This document shows positions 44,416 through 53,266 of a stretch of DNA of 64,000 bases, one piece after another. Source of the DNA: Arthrobacter sp. (GTDB lineage: Bacteria > Actinomycetota > Actinomycetes > Actinomycetales > Micrococcaceae); assembly GCA_031277795.1 (NCBI GenBank), contig JAITLQ010000015.1:403667-467666 (forward strand), given 5' to 3'. The notes below the pieces were generated by a model. The model was not told the origin of the DNA and did no database searches. It saw nothing but the letters and a program-made list of their open reading frames with translations. Position 1 is the first letter of the stretch, and each line of letters begins with the position of its first letter. The translations under genes and the position numbers were made by a program.

Positions 44416-45834
44416 GTGTACCTGAGCATTTTTGATCTCTTCTCGGTGGGCCTGGGGCCCTCCTCATCCCACACCGTGGGCCCGATGCGGGCCGGCGCCG
44501 ACTTCGTCAGGCGCGTGCACGACGGCGCGGGGCTGGCTTCCGTGGCCGGCCTGCGGGTGGACGTGTACGGCTCCTTGGCGGCGACGGGCCACGGTCACGG
44601 GACCTTCCCGGCGATCCTGCTTGGCCTCGAGGGCTTCCGGGTCGAGGAGATCCTGCCGGAGCAGGCCGAGGCCCGCTACGCGGCCTGGGACGCCGGGGCG
44701 CCGTTGCTGCTGGGGGCTCAATTGGGGGGTTCCCAGCTACCCGACGGCGAGGGCGTGGCTTTGGATTATCACGTCGCGGACATGATTCAGCACCCGCTGA
44801 CGGTGCTGCCGCGGCACACGAACGGCCTGCGCTTGCAGGCGCTGGGCGCGGCGGGCGAGGTCCTGGCCGACGAGACGTACTTCTCGATCGGTGGCGGCTT
44901 CATCGAGCGCCTGGGCGAGGAGGCCTCGGTTGAGCATCTCGAGTCCTCCGAGCCCTACCCGTTCGACACCGGCGCCGAGCTGCTGCAGCGCTGCCGTGAG
45001 TCGGGGCTCTCCATCTCCGAGGTGGCGCTCGCGAACGAATGCGCCGCGCGGCCGCGGGAGGAGGTGCTCGCGGGAATCGATCACCTCTGGGACGTCATGG
45101 AGGAGTGCAAGGACTCGGCGCTGCGCCGCAGCGGCACGCTGCCCGGCGGGCTCAACGTGCGGCGCCGCGCGCCCGAGTGGCACGCGCGGCTGTTGGCCGA
45201 GGACACCAAGCGTGACTTCGAGTACTGGCAGGAGTGGGTGAACCTCGTGGCGCTGGCCGTCAACGAGGAGAACGCCACGGGCGGGCGCATCGTCACGGCC
45301 CCCACCAACGGCGCGGCGGGCATCATCCCGGCCGTCGGCTTCTACGCCACGCACTACGCGAAGGCGTGCCGCGGGCTGGGCGAGGAGGTCAAGCGCGAGC
45401 AGGTGCGCCGCTACCTGCTCACCGCCGCCGCCATCGGCAATCTGTACAAGAAGCAGGCCTCCATCTCCGGCGCCGAGGTGGGGTGCCAGGGCGAGGTCGG
45501 CTCGGCCTCCTCCATGGCGGCGGCCGGGCTGGCCGAGGTGCTGGGCGGGACGCCGGAGCAGGTCTCCAACGCCGCCGAGATCGCCATGGAGCACAACCTG
45601 GGGCTGACGTGCGATCCGATCGGCGGCCTGGTGCAGATCCCGTGCATCGAGCGCAACGCGATCGCCTCCGCGAAGGCCGTCAACGCCTCCCGCATGGCCA
45701 TGATGGGTGACGGCGACCACCGCGTGTCCCTCGACGAGGTCATCATCACGATGCGCGAGACCGGCAAGGACATGCTGGACAAGTACAAGGAGACGGCGCG
45801 CGGCGGGCTCGCCGTCAACGTCGTCGAGTGCTGA
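44416..45834 (+). CDS. sdaA: L-serine dehydratase, iron-sulfur type (fused single chain)
   Basis: Encodes 472 residues. It deaminates L-serine to pyruvate. Residues 1-155 are the beta domain ([20 protein letters not shown]) and the rest is the alpha domain with the cluster cysteines in [23 protein letters not shown] and IPCIERN, ending VNVVEC. GTG 44416 has AAGGAG 9 nt upstream. It lies past the gcv terminator but codes for the next step of glycine/serine use, and 54 nt separate it from the terminator hairpin. Confidence 0.96.
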   Translation: MYLSIFDLFSVGLGPSSSHTVGPMRAGADFVRRVHDGAGLASVAGLRVDVYGSLAATGHGHGTFPAILLGLEGFRVEEILPEQAEARYAAWDAGAPLLLGAQLGGSQLPDGEGVALDYHVADMIQHPLTVLPRHTNGLRLQALGAAGEVLADETYFSIGGGFIERLGEEASVEHLESSEPYPFDTGAELLQRCRESGLSISEVALANECAARPREEVLAGIDHLWDVMEECKDSALRRSGTLPGGLNVRRRAPEWHARLLAEDTKRDFEYWQEWVNLVALAVNEENATGGRIVTAPTNGAAGIIPAVGFYATHYAKACRGLGEEVKREQVRRYLLTAAAIGNLYKKQASISGAEVGCQGEVGSASSMAAAGLAEVLGGTPEQVSNAAEIAMEHNLGLTCDPIGGLVQIPCIERNAIASAKAVNASRMAMMGDGDHRVSLDEVIITMRETGKDMLDKYKETARGGLAVNVVEC

Positions 45835-45858
45835 GGCCGTTGGCCACCTGAGGAAGCA

Positions 45859-45896
45859 ACAGCGCCTCCCTCCGTCTGTACGGAAGGAGGCGCTGT
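45859..45896. terminator. Hairpin after sdaA
   Basis: Perfect 11-bp stem ACAGCGCCTCC/GGAGGCGCTGT with a further inner TCCG/CGGA pair, 24 nt after the sdaA stop, followed by a T/G-rich stretch. Confidence 0.7.
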
Positions 45897-46401
45897 GTGC
45901 GTCCGGTGCCGCTGTCCGAGTCCCCGATGGAGCGGGCGGTGGCGGTATTGAAGAAGGCAGGAGGGCCAGCGGCGGGCGTCCGCCGCTGGCCACCGGGACG
46001 CGAAGCGCCCGCGATGTGTGTCCTCCCGAGGTGCTGCCGGGCCAGAGGCCCGTGCTGGTGCCAAGCTTGCCCCCGTTATGCCCGCGCGGGGAGGGGGGCG
46101 CGGGGAATGTGATGCGAACGAGACCCCGCGATCGGCGGTGTTGCCGCGCCGAGACGAGAGCCGCACCGTCTCCGGGGCAGCGGCGCGCGGGGCAGCGGGG
46201 CCGGCGGCAGGGCCCGCCGCTTTGAGGCGCGTTGTGCGCTTTGAGGCGAGCAATGCCCGCCTCAAAGCGCAGACTCCGCCTCAAAGCCTGGAGAGCAGTG
46301 CGCACCCTCGGCGGGTGTCGGCCTCGCTCCGGACGTTCGCCCGCGCGCTCGAGGCGAGCGGGCGGCGTCGGGCGTTGGGTTCTGCTCCCGCCAGGGAGCC
46401 G
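45897..46401. other. 505-nt convergent gap with a 67-nt repeat
   Basis: Between sdaA and the convergent small hypothetical gene. Besides the B3 repeat at 46220-46286 it contains only G+C-rich sequence, including a GGCGTCGGGCG run near 46366 resembling the A core. Open frames here lack ribosome sites and domain character, so I call no gene. Confidence 0.5.
46220..46286. repeat. 67-nt TTTGAGGC repeat (family B3, copy 4)
   Basis: Same length and orientation as the copies near 25.4, 27.0 and 30.4 kb, with well-kept outer (CTTTGAGGC) and inner (GCGCTTTGAGGCG / CGCCTCAAAGCGC) arms. Confidence 0.8.
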
Positions 46402-46773
46402 CTAGAGCTCCACCGTCTCCGGGGCCGCGGGGCGCAGGTGCAGCTCGTAGCCGCGGTTGCGCAGGACGGCGCTGCCGTCCTCGTGGCGCTGGAAGTGCAC
46501 GCGGCCGGCGAGGACGTTCATGGAGAGGTCGGTGACGTTGCGATCGGCCTCGTCGACGCAGAACTCCATGGTGCGGATGCCGTTGTCCTCGGTGTCCCAG
46601 ACGTCGCCGTCCACGGCCAGGATGACCACGCGCGGGTTGTTGCAGACGCTGCTCGGCACCACGAGCGAGCCGGCGGCGGGGGAGGCCGGGACGTGCAGCT
46701 GCTTCCACCGGCGCGTGGGCACGTCCTCGCCGTCGGAGGTCAGGGAGATGACGTCGTAGTCGATGAAGTCCAC
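46402..46773 (-). CDS. Small hypothetical protein
   Basis: Encodes 123 residues. Beta-rich sequence (YDVISLTSDGEDVPTRRWKQLHVPAS, PRVVILAVDGDVWDTEDNGIRTMEFCVDEADRNV, GRVHFQRHEDGSAVLRNRGYELHL). No family recognised; similar-length proteins are scattered in actinobacteria. GTG 46773 was preferred to ATG 46791 because AAGGAG, encoded as residues 2-3 of the longer frame, lies 8 nt before it. It precedes a divergent small membrane protein. Confidence 0.65.
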   Translation of the reverse strand: MDFIDYDVISLTSDGEDVPTRRWKQLHVPASPAAGSLVVPSSVCNNPRVVILAVDGDVWDTEDNGIRTMEFCVDEADRNVTDLSMNVLAGRVHFQRHEDGSAVLRNRGYELHLRPAAPETVEL

Positions 46774-46886
46774 TTCGGGAGGCTCCTTCATGCTTGCGTG
46801 GCTGGGAATCCCCACGCTATCCGGCACACCCTGGCCGGGGAAGGTAGGTGCTGTGTGCCGGCGGTGAACACCGTACGCTGAGGGGC

Positions 46887-47057
46887 ATGCGTAACAACGC
46901 CCTGAGCATCGTGGCCGTGATCGTCGGCGTGCTCTTTGTGCTCTTCCTGCTCAAGTGGCTCTTCCGCCTCGCCACCGCGGTGGTGGTCGTGGGCGTGGTG
47001 GTCGTGGTCGGCGTGCTGATCGTGAACTGGCTCTTGCGCCAGCGCAGCGAGCGCTGA
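46887..47057 (+). CDS. Small membrane protein
   Basis: Encodes 56 residues: two hydrophobic segments (VAVIVGVLFVLFLLKWL and TAVVVVGVVVVVGVLIVNWLL) with a basic tail. No family recognised. ATG 46887 follows AGGGGC. It is cotranscribed with the acetyltransferase 14 nt downstream. Confidence 0.6.
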   Translation: MRNNALSIVAVIVGVLFVLFLLKWLFRLATAVVVVGVVVVVGVLIVNWLLRQRSER

Positions 47058-47071
47058 GCGGTCCGGCGCGG

Positions 47072-47614
47072 ATGAGCGAAGATCCCTTCCTGCGGCCATG
47101 GCGCGCGGACGATGCCGGGGCGCTGTTGGCCGCCGTCGCCGGCGCCGATGACCTGGCCTCGCAGTTCGGCGGTGCCGTGCCGGCAACGCTGGACGAAGCG
47201 GCCGCCCACCTCGAGCGCTCGCTGGTCTTCACCGAACGGGCGCGGAACTGGGCAGTGGAACTGGACGGCGTGGCCGTGGGCAACGTGGGGCTGAGCGCCA
47301 TCGAGCGCACGCACGACACCGCCTGGGCGTACTACTGGCTCGCGCCAGCGGCGCGGGGGAGGGGCCTGGCCTCGCGCGGGCTCGCGGCCGCAGCCGAGTG
47401 GGCGTTCTCCGAGGGGCTCTTCCGGCTGGAGCTGGGGCACCGCGTGAACAACCCGGCGTCCTGCTCCGTGGCGACGGCCGCTGGATTCGCCGCGGAGGGG
47501 ATCGAGCGGGCCAAGCTGCGCTACGGCGCCGAGCGTTTCGACGTGGAGGCCCACGCGAGGCTGGCCACCGACCCGCCGCCCGCCGTCGTGCCCCTGCCCC
47601 TGCGCCTCGCCTGA
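47072..47614 (+). CDS. GNAT-family N-acetyltransferase
   Basis: Encodes 180 residues of RimJ/RimL-like GNAT fold: LRPWRADDAGALLAAV, YWLAPAARGRGLASRGLAAAAEWAF with the acetyl-CoA pocket R-G-R-G-L-A, and GHRVNNPASCSVATAAGFAAEGIER. It may acetylate a ribosomal protein N-terminus or a small molecule. ATG 47072 fits the domain start. Confidence 0.88.
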   Translation: MSEDPFLRPWRADDAGALLAAVAGADDLASQFGGAVPATLDEAAAHLERSLVFTERARNWAVELDGVAVGNVGLSAIERTHDTAWAYYWLAPAARGRGLASRGLAAAAEWAFSEGLFRLELGHRVNNPASCSVATAAGFAAEGIERAKLRYGAERFDVEAHARLATDPPPAVVPLPLRLA

Positions 47615-47671
47615 ACAACGGCGGTCGGAACCGCGCGCCGTGTCACCGCTCCCGCGACTTCTCACCCCCGC

Positions 47672-47710
47672 GGCGTCCGCGCACCGTCTCGCGGACGGTG
47701 CACGGACGCC
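47672..47710. terminator. Bidirectional hairpin between acetyltransferase and cupin genes
   Basis: GGCGTCCGCGCACCGT pairs with ACGGTGCACGGACGCC (one unpaired base in each arm, 7-nt loop). TCACC/GGTGA sequences outside extend it weakly. It lies between convergent genes, in a 165-nt gap that holds nothing else. Confidence 0.6.
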
Positions 47711-47779
47711 CCCGGGGGTGCAGAAACGCGCAGGCGGTGAGAAAGCGGCAGGCGCGGCGCGGCGTCGGGCAGCGAGGTC

Positions 47780-48181
47780 TCAGCCGGCCGGCGTGAAGTA
47801 CACCTTGCGCAGCGCCGAGTGGATCTCCCAGACGGTCTCCTCGCCGGCCCAGAGGTGCACGAGCGAGCCCGGCCCCAGCTCCAGAACGCGCGCGGCGTGC
47901 CCGCCGGCCTCGGCCACCGTCACGGTCGCGGAGCCCGAGAGCACCACGAACACCTCGTCGGCCTCGACATCGGTTGCCGTACCTTCCGTCATCTCCCAGA
48001 CGCCGTAGTCCACCCCGGCCAGGGAACCGAGCTCGGCGAGGCCGGTGGTCGGCGAGCCGGCCACCACCTCATCCTCGGCGAGCTCCTCATGCGTCAACTC
48101 CAGCGCGGGAACCGACACCACGCCCTCGGGTCCGACGTTCTCGCCGGTCGGCAGGTCGTCCAGATCGTTCACACCGCTCAC
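47780..48181 (-). CDS. Cupin-domain protein coupled to the FAD oxidoreductase
   Basis: Encodes 133 residues. The C-terminal half is a cupin barrel (YGVWEMTEGTATDVEADEVFVVLSGSATVTV...LGPGSLVHLWAGEETVWEI), but several metal His are replaced, so it may bind a ligand without catalysis. GTG 48181 overlaps the oxidoreductase stop (GTGA), hence coupled translation. Cupin partners of this kind occur in amine-oxidation clusters. Confidence 0.78.
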   Translation of the reverse strand: MSGVNDLDDLPTGENVGPEGVVSVPALELTHEELAEDEVVAGSPTTGLAELGSLAGVDYGVWEMTEGTATDVEADEVFVVLSGSATVTVAEAGGHAARVLELGPGSLVHLWAGEETVWEIHSALRKVYFTPAG

Positions 48182-49626
48182 GAGTCAAACCCCATTCCCA
48201 CTGCATCCATGATCTTCAGGAAGGGTCCGCGCTTGCCCTCGTTGCGGTCGGCCTTCACGAGCGCGCGGGTCATCAGCTGGACGCCCACCCAGGCCACCGG
48301 CTCGGGAGGGAAGGGCAGCGGCTTCTTCTTGACCATCTTCAGCTCGGTGAGGTCGGTCTTGCTCCCGGAGAGCAGGTCGAGCATCACCTCGGCGCCGAAG
48401 CGCGTGGCGCCCACGCCCAGGCCCGTGAAGCCGGCCGCGGAGGCCACCTTCCCGCCCATCGCGGTGTCGAAGAAGGCGAAGAAGCGGCTGCACGTGTCGA
48501 TCGCGCCGCCCCAGGCGTGCGAGAACTTGATGCCCTCGAGCTGCGGGAAGGTGCCCATGAAGTGCGCCGCGAGCTTGCGGTACGTGGATTCGCCGGTCTC
48601 GTATTCGGGCTTCATGGTGCGTCCAAAGTGGTAGACGGCGTCCCAGCCGCCCCAGAGGATGCGCATGCGACCATCGGCGTCCCGCGTGGGGCGCGCGTAG
48701 TGGAAGCGGTTGGTCATGTCGGCCAGGCCCTGGAAGTTCTCCCAGCCGATCGCCGCCTCCTGCTCGGGCGTGAGCGGCTCGGTCATGAGCGCGTGGTCGT
48801 AGACCGGCACGGTGAAGAGGCGGTTGCGCTTGAGCAGCGCGGGGAAGACATTGGTGCCCAGCGCCACGCGGCGGGCGTGCACGCGGCCCGTCGCCGCGGA
48901 GAGGACCACGGTCTCGCCCTCGTCGGAGAGGTCGGTGATCTGGGTGTGCTCGTGGATGACCACACCCAGCTCGAGGCAGACGCGGCGCAGTTCCCACGCG
49001 AGCTTGGCCGGGTTCACGATGGCGGTCTCGGCGCGGTCCCAGTAGCCGCCCGTGAAGAGCGGGGAGTCGATCTGCGCGCGGACCTGCTCGGTGTTCAGGA
49101 GGTCCGGATCGGAGGGTCCGGAGGCCATCTCCTCGAGCCACTCGTGTTCGTGCTGCTCGAGGGAGACGCTGAGCGTGCCGACCTGCTGGAAGTCGCAGTC
49201 CATCCGGTAGCGCTCCACCGTGGCGGCGATCTCGGCGAGGTTCTTGAGGCCCAGCTCGGTGAGCTTGGCGTTCTCCTCCGGCAGGTGCTTCTCGCCGTTG
49301 GCCTCGCCGTGCACCAGCGAGGCGTCGCAGAAGCCGCCGTTGCGCCCGGAGGCCGCCCAGCCGATGCGCTGGCCCTCCAGCAGAATCACGCTGCGCTGGG
49401 GGTCGCGTTCCTTGGCGATGAGCGCGGTCCAGAGTCCGCTGTAGCCGCCGCCGACCACGGCCAGATCGGCGTGGGCCTCGCCTTCGAGGGCCGGCAGGGC
49501 GGCGGGGCGGTGCTCGTCGTCGAGCCAGTAAGCCAGCTGCTTGGCCCCGTCCAGGGCCGCGCTGACCGTGGCCTCGGGGATCTGCTGCTCGATGCGCTCG
49601 TAGATCGTGAGCTGGGGGTTGGACAT
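48178..49626 (-). CDS. FAD-dependent amine oxidoreductase (PuuB/DAO-like)
   Basis: Encodes 482 residues. ADLAVVGGGYSGLWTALIAKERD is the FAD dinucleotide fold (from about 55), with LLEGQRIGWAASGRNGGFCDAS after it. The remainder matches the DAO family (RILWGGWDAVYHFGR, CSRFFAFFDTAMGGKVASAAGFTGLGVGATRF). It probably oxidises a polyamine-derived or related amine, as in the putrescine route, and feeds aldehyde into the aminotransferase/dehydrogenase path. ATG 49626 has AAGGACG upstream. A TetR-type operator and promoter precede it. Confidence 0.88.
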   Translation of the reverse strand: MSNPQLTIYERIEQQIPEATVSAALDGAKQLAYWLDDEHRPAALPALEGEAHADLAVVGGGYSGLWTALIAKERDPQRSVILLEGQRIGWAASGRNGGFCDASLVHGEANGEKHLPEENAKLTELGLKNLAEIAATVERYRMDCDFQQVGTLSVSLEQHEHEWLEEMASGPSDPDLLNTEQVRAQIDSPLFTGGYWDRAETAIVNPAKLAWELRRVCLELGVVIHEHTQITDLSDEGETVVLSAATGRVHARRVALGTNVFPALLKRNRLFTVPVYDHALMTEPLTPEQEAAIGWENFQGLADMTNRFHYARPTRDADGRMRILWGGWDAVYHFGRTMKPEYETGESTYRKLAAHFMGTFPQLEGIKFSHAWGGAIDTCSRFFAFFDTAMGGKVASAAGFTGLGVGATRFGAEVMLDLLSGSKTDLTELKMVKKKPLPFPPEPVAWVGVQLMTRALVKADRNEGKRGPFLKIMDAVGMGFDS

Positions 49627-49783
49627 GTCAATCGCGTCCTTAGCGATGTTCCGGCGTGGCTGCCGCCGGAGGGGGCGTGCCGGGGTCGGTACCGCGCGCC
49701 CCACCGGTGGTGAGGGAAGCGGAACCCGGCGTGAGAGCACGACGGCGAGCGGGCGACGTCGTGCCGTGCGTCACGTCCCAGCC

Positions 49784-49803
49784 TACCTACCAGTTGGTCG
49801 GTA
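49784..49803. promoter_or_regulatory. TetR-type palindrome in the oxidoreductase promoter
   Basis: TACCTACCAGTTGGTCGGTA has near-perfect 8-bp arms. It lies in the spacer between a candidate -35 TTGGCA (minus strand, 49809-49804) and -10 TAGGCT (18 bp further), reading towards the FAD oxidoreductase. No TetR gene is in the window. Confidence 0.6.
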
Positions 49804-49805
49804 TG

Positions 49806-49851
49806 CCAAGGGTGGCTGGCCCCGGGGTGTCCCGGGACCAGCCACCCTTGG
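49806..49851 (-). terminator. Terminator of the aminotransferase gene
   Basis: Perfect 14-bp stem (CCAAGGGTGGCTGG at 49806-49819 with 49838-49851), an inner CCCGGG pairing and a short loop, in the 284-nt gap after the aminotransferase. It overlaps the oxidoreductase promoter region. Confidence 0.65.
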
Positions 49852-49910
49852 GTGCTGGGGCCGACATCAGGCGGCCTGCGCGCAGTGTGTGTGCCGGTTC
49901 AGGGCAGCGA

Positions 49911-51326
49911 TCAGATGTGGTTCGAGGCCTCGGTGAGGACGCCGCGAAGGATCGACTCGATCTCCGTGAACTCGGGCTGGCCGATCGTCAGCGGCGGGGC
50001 CAGCTGGATGACCGGGTCGCCGCGATCGTCGGCGCGGCAGTACAGGCCGGCATCGTAGAGCGCGGTGGAGAGGAAGCCGCGCAGCAGGCGCTCCGACTCC
50101 TCGTCGTTGAACGTCTCCTTGGTGGTCTTGTCCTTGACGAGCTCGATGCCGTAGAAGTACCCGGCTCCGCGGACGTCGCCGACGATCGGCAGATCGAGCA
50201 GCTGCGAGAGCGTGGACTTGAACGCGGCGGCGTTGTCGATGACGCGCTGGTTCAGGTTCTCGCGCTCGAAGATGTCGAGGTTGGCCATCGCCACGGCGGC
50301 CGCGACGGGGTGACCTCCGAAGGTGTAGCCGTGGTAGAAGGTCGTGTCGCCCTTGGTGAAGGGCTCGAAGAGGCGATCGGAGGCGATCATGGCGCCGATC
50401 GGGGCGTAGCCGGAGGTCATGCCCTTGGCGCACGTGATGATGTCCGGCGTGTAGCCGAAATCGGTGCACGCGAACATGGAGCCGATGCGACCGAAGGCGC
50501 AGATGACCTCGTCGGAGACCAGGAGGACGTTGTACTCGTCGCAGATCTCGCGCACGCGCTGGAAGTAGCCAGGCGGCGGCGGGAAGCAGCCGCCGGAGTT
50601 CTGCACCGGCTCGAGGAAGACGGCGGCGACGGAGTCGGCACCCTCGAACTCGATCTGCTCGCGGATGCGCTCGGCGGCCCAGTAGCCGAACTCCTCCTCG
50701 GAGGCCGAGTGGGCCTCGGGGGCGCGGTAGAAGTTGGTGTTCGGAACGCGGAAGGTGCCGGGCACCAGCGGCTCGAACGGGGTCTTCATGCTCGGCAGCG
50801 AGGTGATGGCCAGGGCGCCCTGCGGGGTGCCGTGGTAGGCCAGCGCGCGGGAAATGACCTTGGTCTTGCCCGGCTGCCCCTGCAGCTTCCAGAACTGCTT
50901 GGCCAGCTTGAAGGCCGACTCAACGGCCTCGCCGCCGCCCGTGGTGAAGAAGACGCGGTTCAGATCGCCGGGGGCGTGATCCGCGAGGCGCTCGGCCAGG
51001 TCGATGGCCGGCTCGTGGGCGTAGGACCACAGCGGCATGAAGGGCAGCTTCTCCGCCTGCTTTGCCGCGGCCTCGGCGAGCTCCTGGCGGCCGTGGCCCA
51101 CCTGGACCACAAAGAGGCCGGCCAGGCCGTCGATGTACTTCTTGCCCTGGTCATCGAAGATGTGGTGGCCCTCGCCGCGAACGATCGTGGGGATCTTCGC
51201 GTTGTCGTTGACGATGTGCGAGTGGCGCGCCATATGCATCCAAAGGTGGTCGCGCGCAGCCTGCTGGCGCGGCGTCCCCTTGGGGGTCAGGCTCTCAGTC
51301 ATGGTGTCTCCCGAATGGATGGTCAT
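49911..51326 (-). CDS. Class III PLP aminotransferase (polyamine/omega-amine)
   Basis: Encodes 471 residues. Family blocks are FVVQVGHGRQELAEAAA, FFTTGGGEAVESAFKLAKQ, ALAYHGTPQGALA, ILVSDEV-like LLVSDEVICAFGR and the PLP lysine in ITCAKGMTSGYAPIGAM. It transfers the amino group of an omega-amine such as putrescine, 4-aminobutyrate or beta-alanine to pyruvate or 2-oxoglutarate. ATG 51326 overlaps the lrp stop (ATGA); ATG 51302 with GGGAG is an alternative. Confidence 0.92.
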   Translation of the reverse strand: MTIHSGDTMTESLTPKGTPRQQAARDHLWMHMARHSHIVNDNAKIPTIVRGEGHHIFDDQGKKYIDGLAGLFVVQVGHGRQELAEAAAKQAEKLPFMPLWSYAHEPAIDLAERLADHAPGDLNRVFFTTGGGEAVESAFKLAKQFWKLQGQPGKTKVISRALAYHGTPQGALAITSLPSMKTPFEPLVPGTFRVPNTNFYRAPEAHSASEEEFGYWAAERIREQIEFEGADSVAAVFLEPVQNSGGCFPPPPGYFQRVREICDEYNVLLVSDEVICAFGRIGSMFACTDFGYTPDIITCAKGMTSGYAPIGAMIASDRLFEPFTKGDTTFYHGYTFGGHPVAAAVAMANLDIFERENLNQRVIDNAAAFKSTLSQLLDLPIVGDVRGAGYFYGIELVKDKTTKETFNDEESERLLRGFLSTALYDAGLYCRADDRGDPVIQLAPPLTIGQPEFTEIESILRGVLTEASNHI

Positions 51327-51805
51327 CGTGTTCCCCAGTTGTATTCCTGCTTGCGCAGGGAGAGGTAGAGCAGCGTCTCGGTGGATTCGACACCGTCGAC
51401 GCCGCGGATGGCGTTAACGATGCGGAGCAGGTCGTCGTCGCTAGCGGCGACCACCTCCGCGAGGATGTCGTAGGAGCCGGCGACGACGACGCAGTAGTCG
51501 ACCTCGGGCAGCTCTGACAAGCGATCGGCCGCGGCGGACATATCGCCGCGGGTGCGGATGCCGATCATGGCCTGGCGCTGGAATCCCAGCTGCACCGGGT
51601 CGGTGACGGCGACAACCTGCATCACGCGCGCCTCGATCAGGCGCTGGACACGCGCTCGCGTGGCGGCCTCGCTCAGGCCAACGGCTTTGCCGATGGCGGC
51701 GTAGGAGCGGCGGCCGTCTTCCTGCAGCTGTTCGATGATCGCCTTGTTCGTGGCATCCACGGTGGCGAGCTCGGAGCTGGAGTGAGACGCGGTCGGATGG
51801 GACAT
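51323..51805 (-). CDS. Lrp/AsnC-family regulator
   Basis: Encodes 160 residues: N-terminal HTH (DATNKAIIEQLQEDGRRSYAAIGKAVGLSEAATRARVQRLIEARV) and C-terminal RAM ligand domain (AAADRLSELPEVDYCVVVAGSYDILAEVVAASDDDL). It likely senses an amine or amino acid and regulates the aminotransferase, which it overlaps, and the divergent polyamine transporter. Palindromic sequences fill the 225-nt gap to the transporter. Confidence 0.92.
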   Translation of the reverse strand: MSHPTASHSSSELATVDATNKAIIEQLQEDGRRSYAAIGKAVGLSEAATRARVQRLIEARVMQVVAVTDPVQLGFQRQAMIGIRTRGDMSAAADRLSELPEVDYCVVVAGSYDILAEVVAASDDDLLRIVNAIRGVDGVESTETLLYLSLRKQEYNWGTR

Positions 51806-51860
51806 GCGGTTATCGACCTCCTGAGGCCCGTCTGATGTGACGGGGACGACATCGACTCTA

Positions 51861-51888
51861 GCGACAAATGAATCAGTTGTGTAGTCGC
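51861..51888. promoter_or_regulatory. Probable Lrp operator near the lrp start
   Basis: GCGACAAATGAATCAGTTGT...GTCGC is a 28-bp dyad: GCGAC/GTCGC outer arms and ACAA/TTGT-like inner arms. A minus-strand TACACA-N17-TAGAGT promoter for lrp overlaps it. Confidence 0.5.
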
Positions 51889-51926
51889 CTCTGCACGGCG
51901 GATCTCGAATGCGTATTCAGAATTTA

Positions 51927-51943
51927 ACAATGGTCCCTATTGT
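51927..51943. promoter_or_regulatory. ACAAT-N7-ATTGT palindrome upstream of the polyamine transporter
   Basis: ACAATGGTCCCTATTGT lies 88 nt before the first binding-protein gene, in an A/T-rich stretch. A likely second Lrp site or a transporter promoter element. Confidence 0.45.
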
Positions 51944-52030
51944 CATGTGATCTGCGTCTCTGTCATGATCGCTGTTCACTGGTCGGAGCGGTTCTCCATG
52001 CCCCGGCCCCGGCAGCTGAGGGAGCGTGAG

Positions 52031-53260
52031 ATGACCGCCCGTCGATCCGCATCACCGCAGGACCCGCTCGTCAGGGCCCTGGTCCAAGCACAGCTCGCTC
52101 GACCCTCCCGACGCGCCGTCCTTGCGGGCGCGGGCGCCCTTGGCCTCACGGCGGTCCTGGCCGCCTGCGGAACCAAAGGAAGCGGGGGTGGGGTCAAGCT
52201 CACGCCGGCCCAGGATCTTTCCGCGAGCAAGAAGGAACTGAGCTGGGCCAACTGGACCCTCTACCTCGACGTGTCGGATGACGGGAAGACCTACCCCTCG
52301 CTGGAGGAGTTCACGCGGCGCACCGGGATCACGGTCAACTATTCCGAGGACATCGACGGCAACGACACCTACTACGGCAAGGTGCAGGAGCAGCTCTCCC
52401 GCGGCCAGAGCATCGGCCGCGACATCATCACGCTGACCGACTGGATGGCCGGGCGCATCATCCGCCAGGGCTGGGTCCAGGAGCTCGACCACACGCGCAT
52501 GCCGCATGTGGACGCGAACATGCTGGAGAACCTGAAGAACGTTGACTTCGATCCGGGGCGCAAGCACTCCGTGACGTGGCAGACCGGCTACGCCGGCATC
52601 TGCTGGAACAAGGCCAAGTACCCCAAGGGGCTGCGCACGGTCTCCGATCTCTGGGCCCCCGATCTGAAGGGCCGCGTCACGGCGCTGGACGAGATGCGCG
52701 ACACGATGGGCCTGCTCATGCTCGACCAGGGCACCGACATCTCCTCCCCGGACTGGGGAGACGAGCAGTTCGAGAATGCCCTGGAGACGCTCAACCAACA
52801 GGTCCAGAGCGGCCAGATTCGCAAGGTCCAGGGCAACGCCTACAAGGAGGACCTCATCTCCGGGGACGCCCTGGCCGGGATCGTGTGGTCGGGCGACATC
52901 ACCCAGCTGAACTTTGAGCACGACAACCAATGGGAATTCGTCATCCCGGAGGCCGGCGGCACCCTCTGGAGCGACAACCTCATGGTCCCCATGGCCTCCC
53001 AGCAATTGAGCAATTGCGAGAAGCTCATGGACTTCTACTACGAGCCGGAGATCGCGGCCCAGGTGGCCGCCTACGTCAACTACATATGCCCCGTGAAGGG
53101 CGCGCAGCAGGCCATGGAAAAGATCGATCCGGAGCTCGTGAACAACCCCCTCATCTTCCCCACCGAGGCCGACCTGGAGAAGGCGTACGTCTTCAGGGCG
53201 CTGACCCCCGGTGAGGAAAGCGACTACACCGACAAATTCCAGACGGCGATCGGAGCCTGA
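52031..53260 (+). CDS. Polyamine ABC transporter binding protein, copy 1
   Basis: Encodes 409 residues. N-terminal RPSRRAVLAGAGALGLTAVLAACG combines a twin-arginine signal with a lipobox, so it is exported folded and lipid-anchored. The mature PotD/PotF-like fold begins WANWTLYLDVSDDGKTYPSLEEFTRRTGI and includes DIITLTDWMAGRIIRQGW and LWSDNLMVPMASQQLSNCEKLMDFYYEPE. It binds putrescine or spermidine-like compounds outside the cell. It is followed 6 nt later by a paralogue of about two-thirds identical sequence by eye. ATG 52031 has GGGAGCG upstream. Confidence 0.9.
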   Translation: MTARRSASPQDPLVRALVQAQLARPSRRAVLAGAGALGLTAVLAACGTKGSGGGVKLTPAQDLSASKKELSWANWTLYLDVSDDGKTYPSLEEFTRRTGITVNYSEDIDGNDTYYGKVQEQLSRGQSIGRDIITLTDWMAGRIIRQGWVQELDHTRMPHVDANMLENLKNVDFDPGRKHSVTWQTGYAGICWNKAKYPKGLRTVSDLWAPDLKGRVTALDEMRDTMGLLMLDQGTDISSPDWGDEQFENALETLNQQVQSGQIRKVQGNAYKEDLISGDALAGIVWSGDITQLNFEHDNQWEFVIPEAGGTLWSDNLMVPMASQQLSNCEKLMDFYYEPEIAAQVAAYVNYICPVKGAQQAMEKIDPELVNNPLIFPTEADLEKAYVFRALTPGEESDYTDKFQTAIGA

Positions 53261-53266
53261 TAGTTC

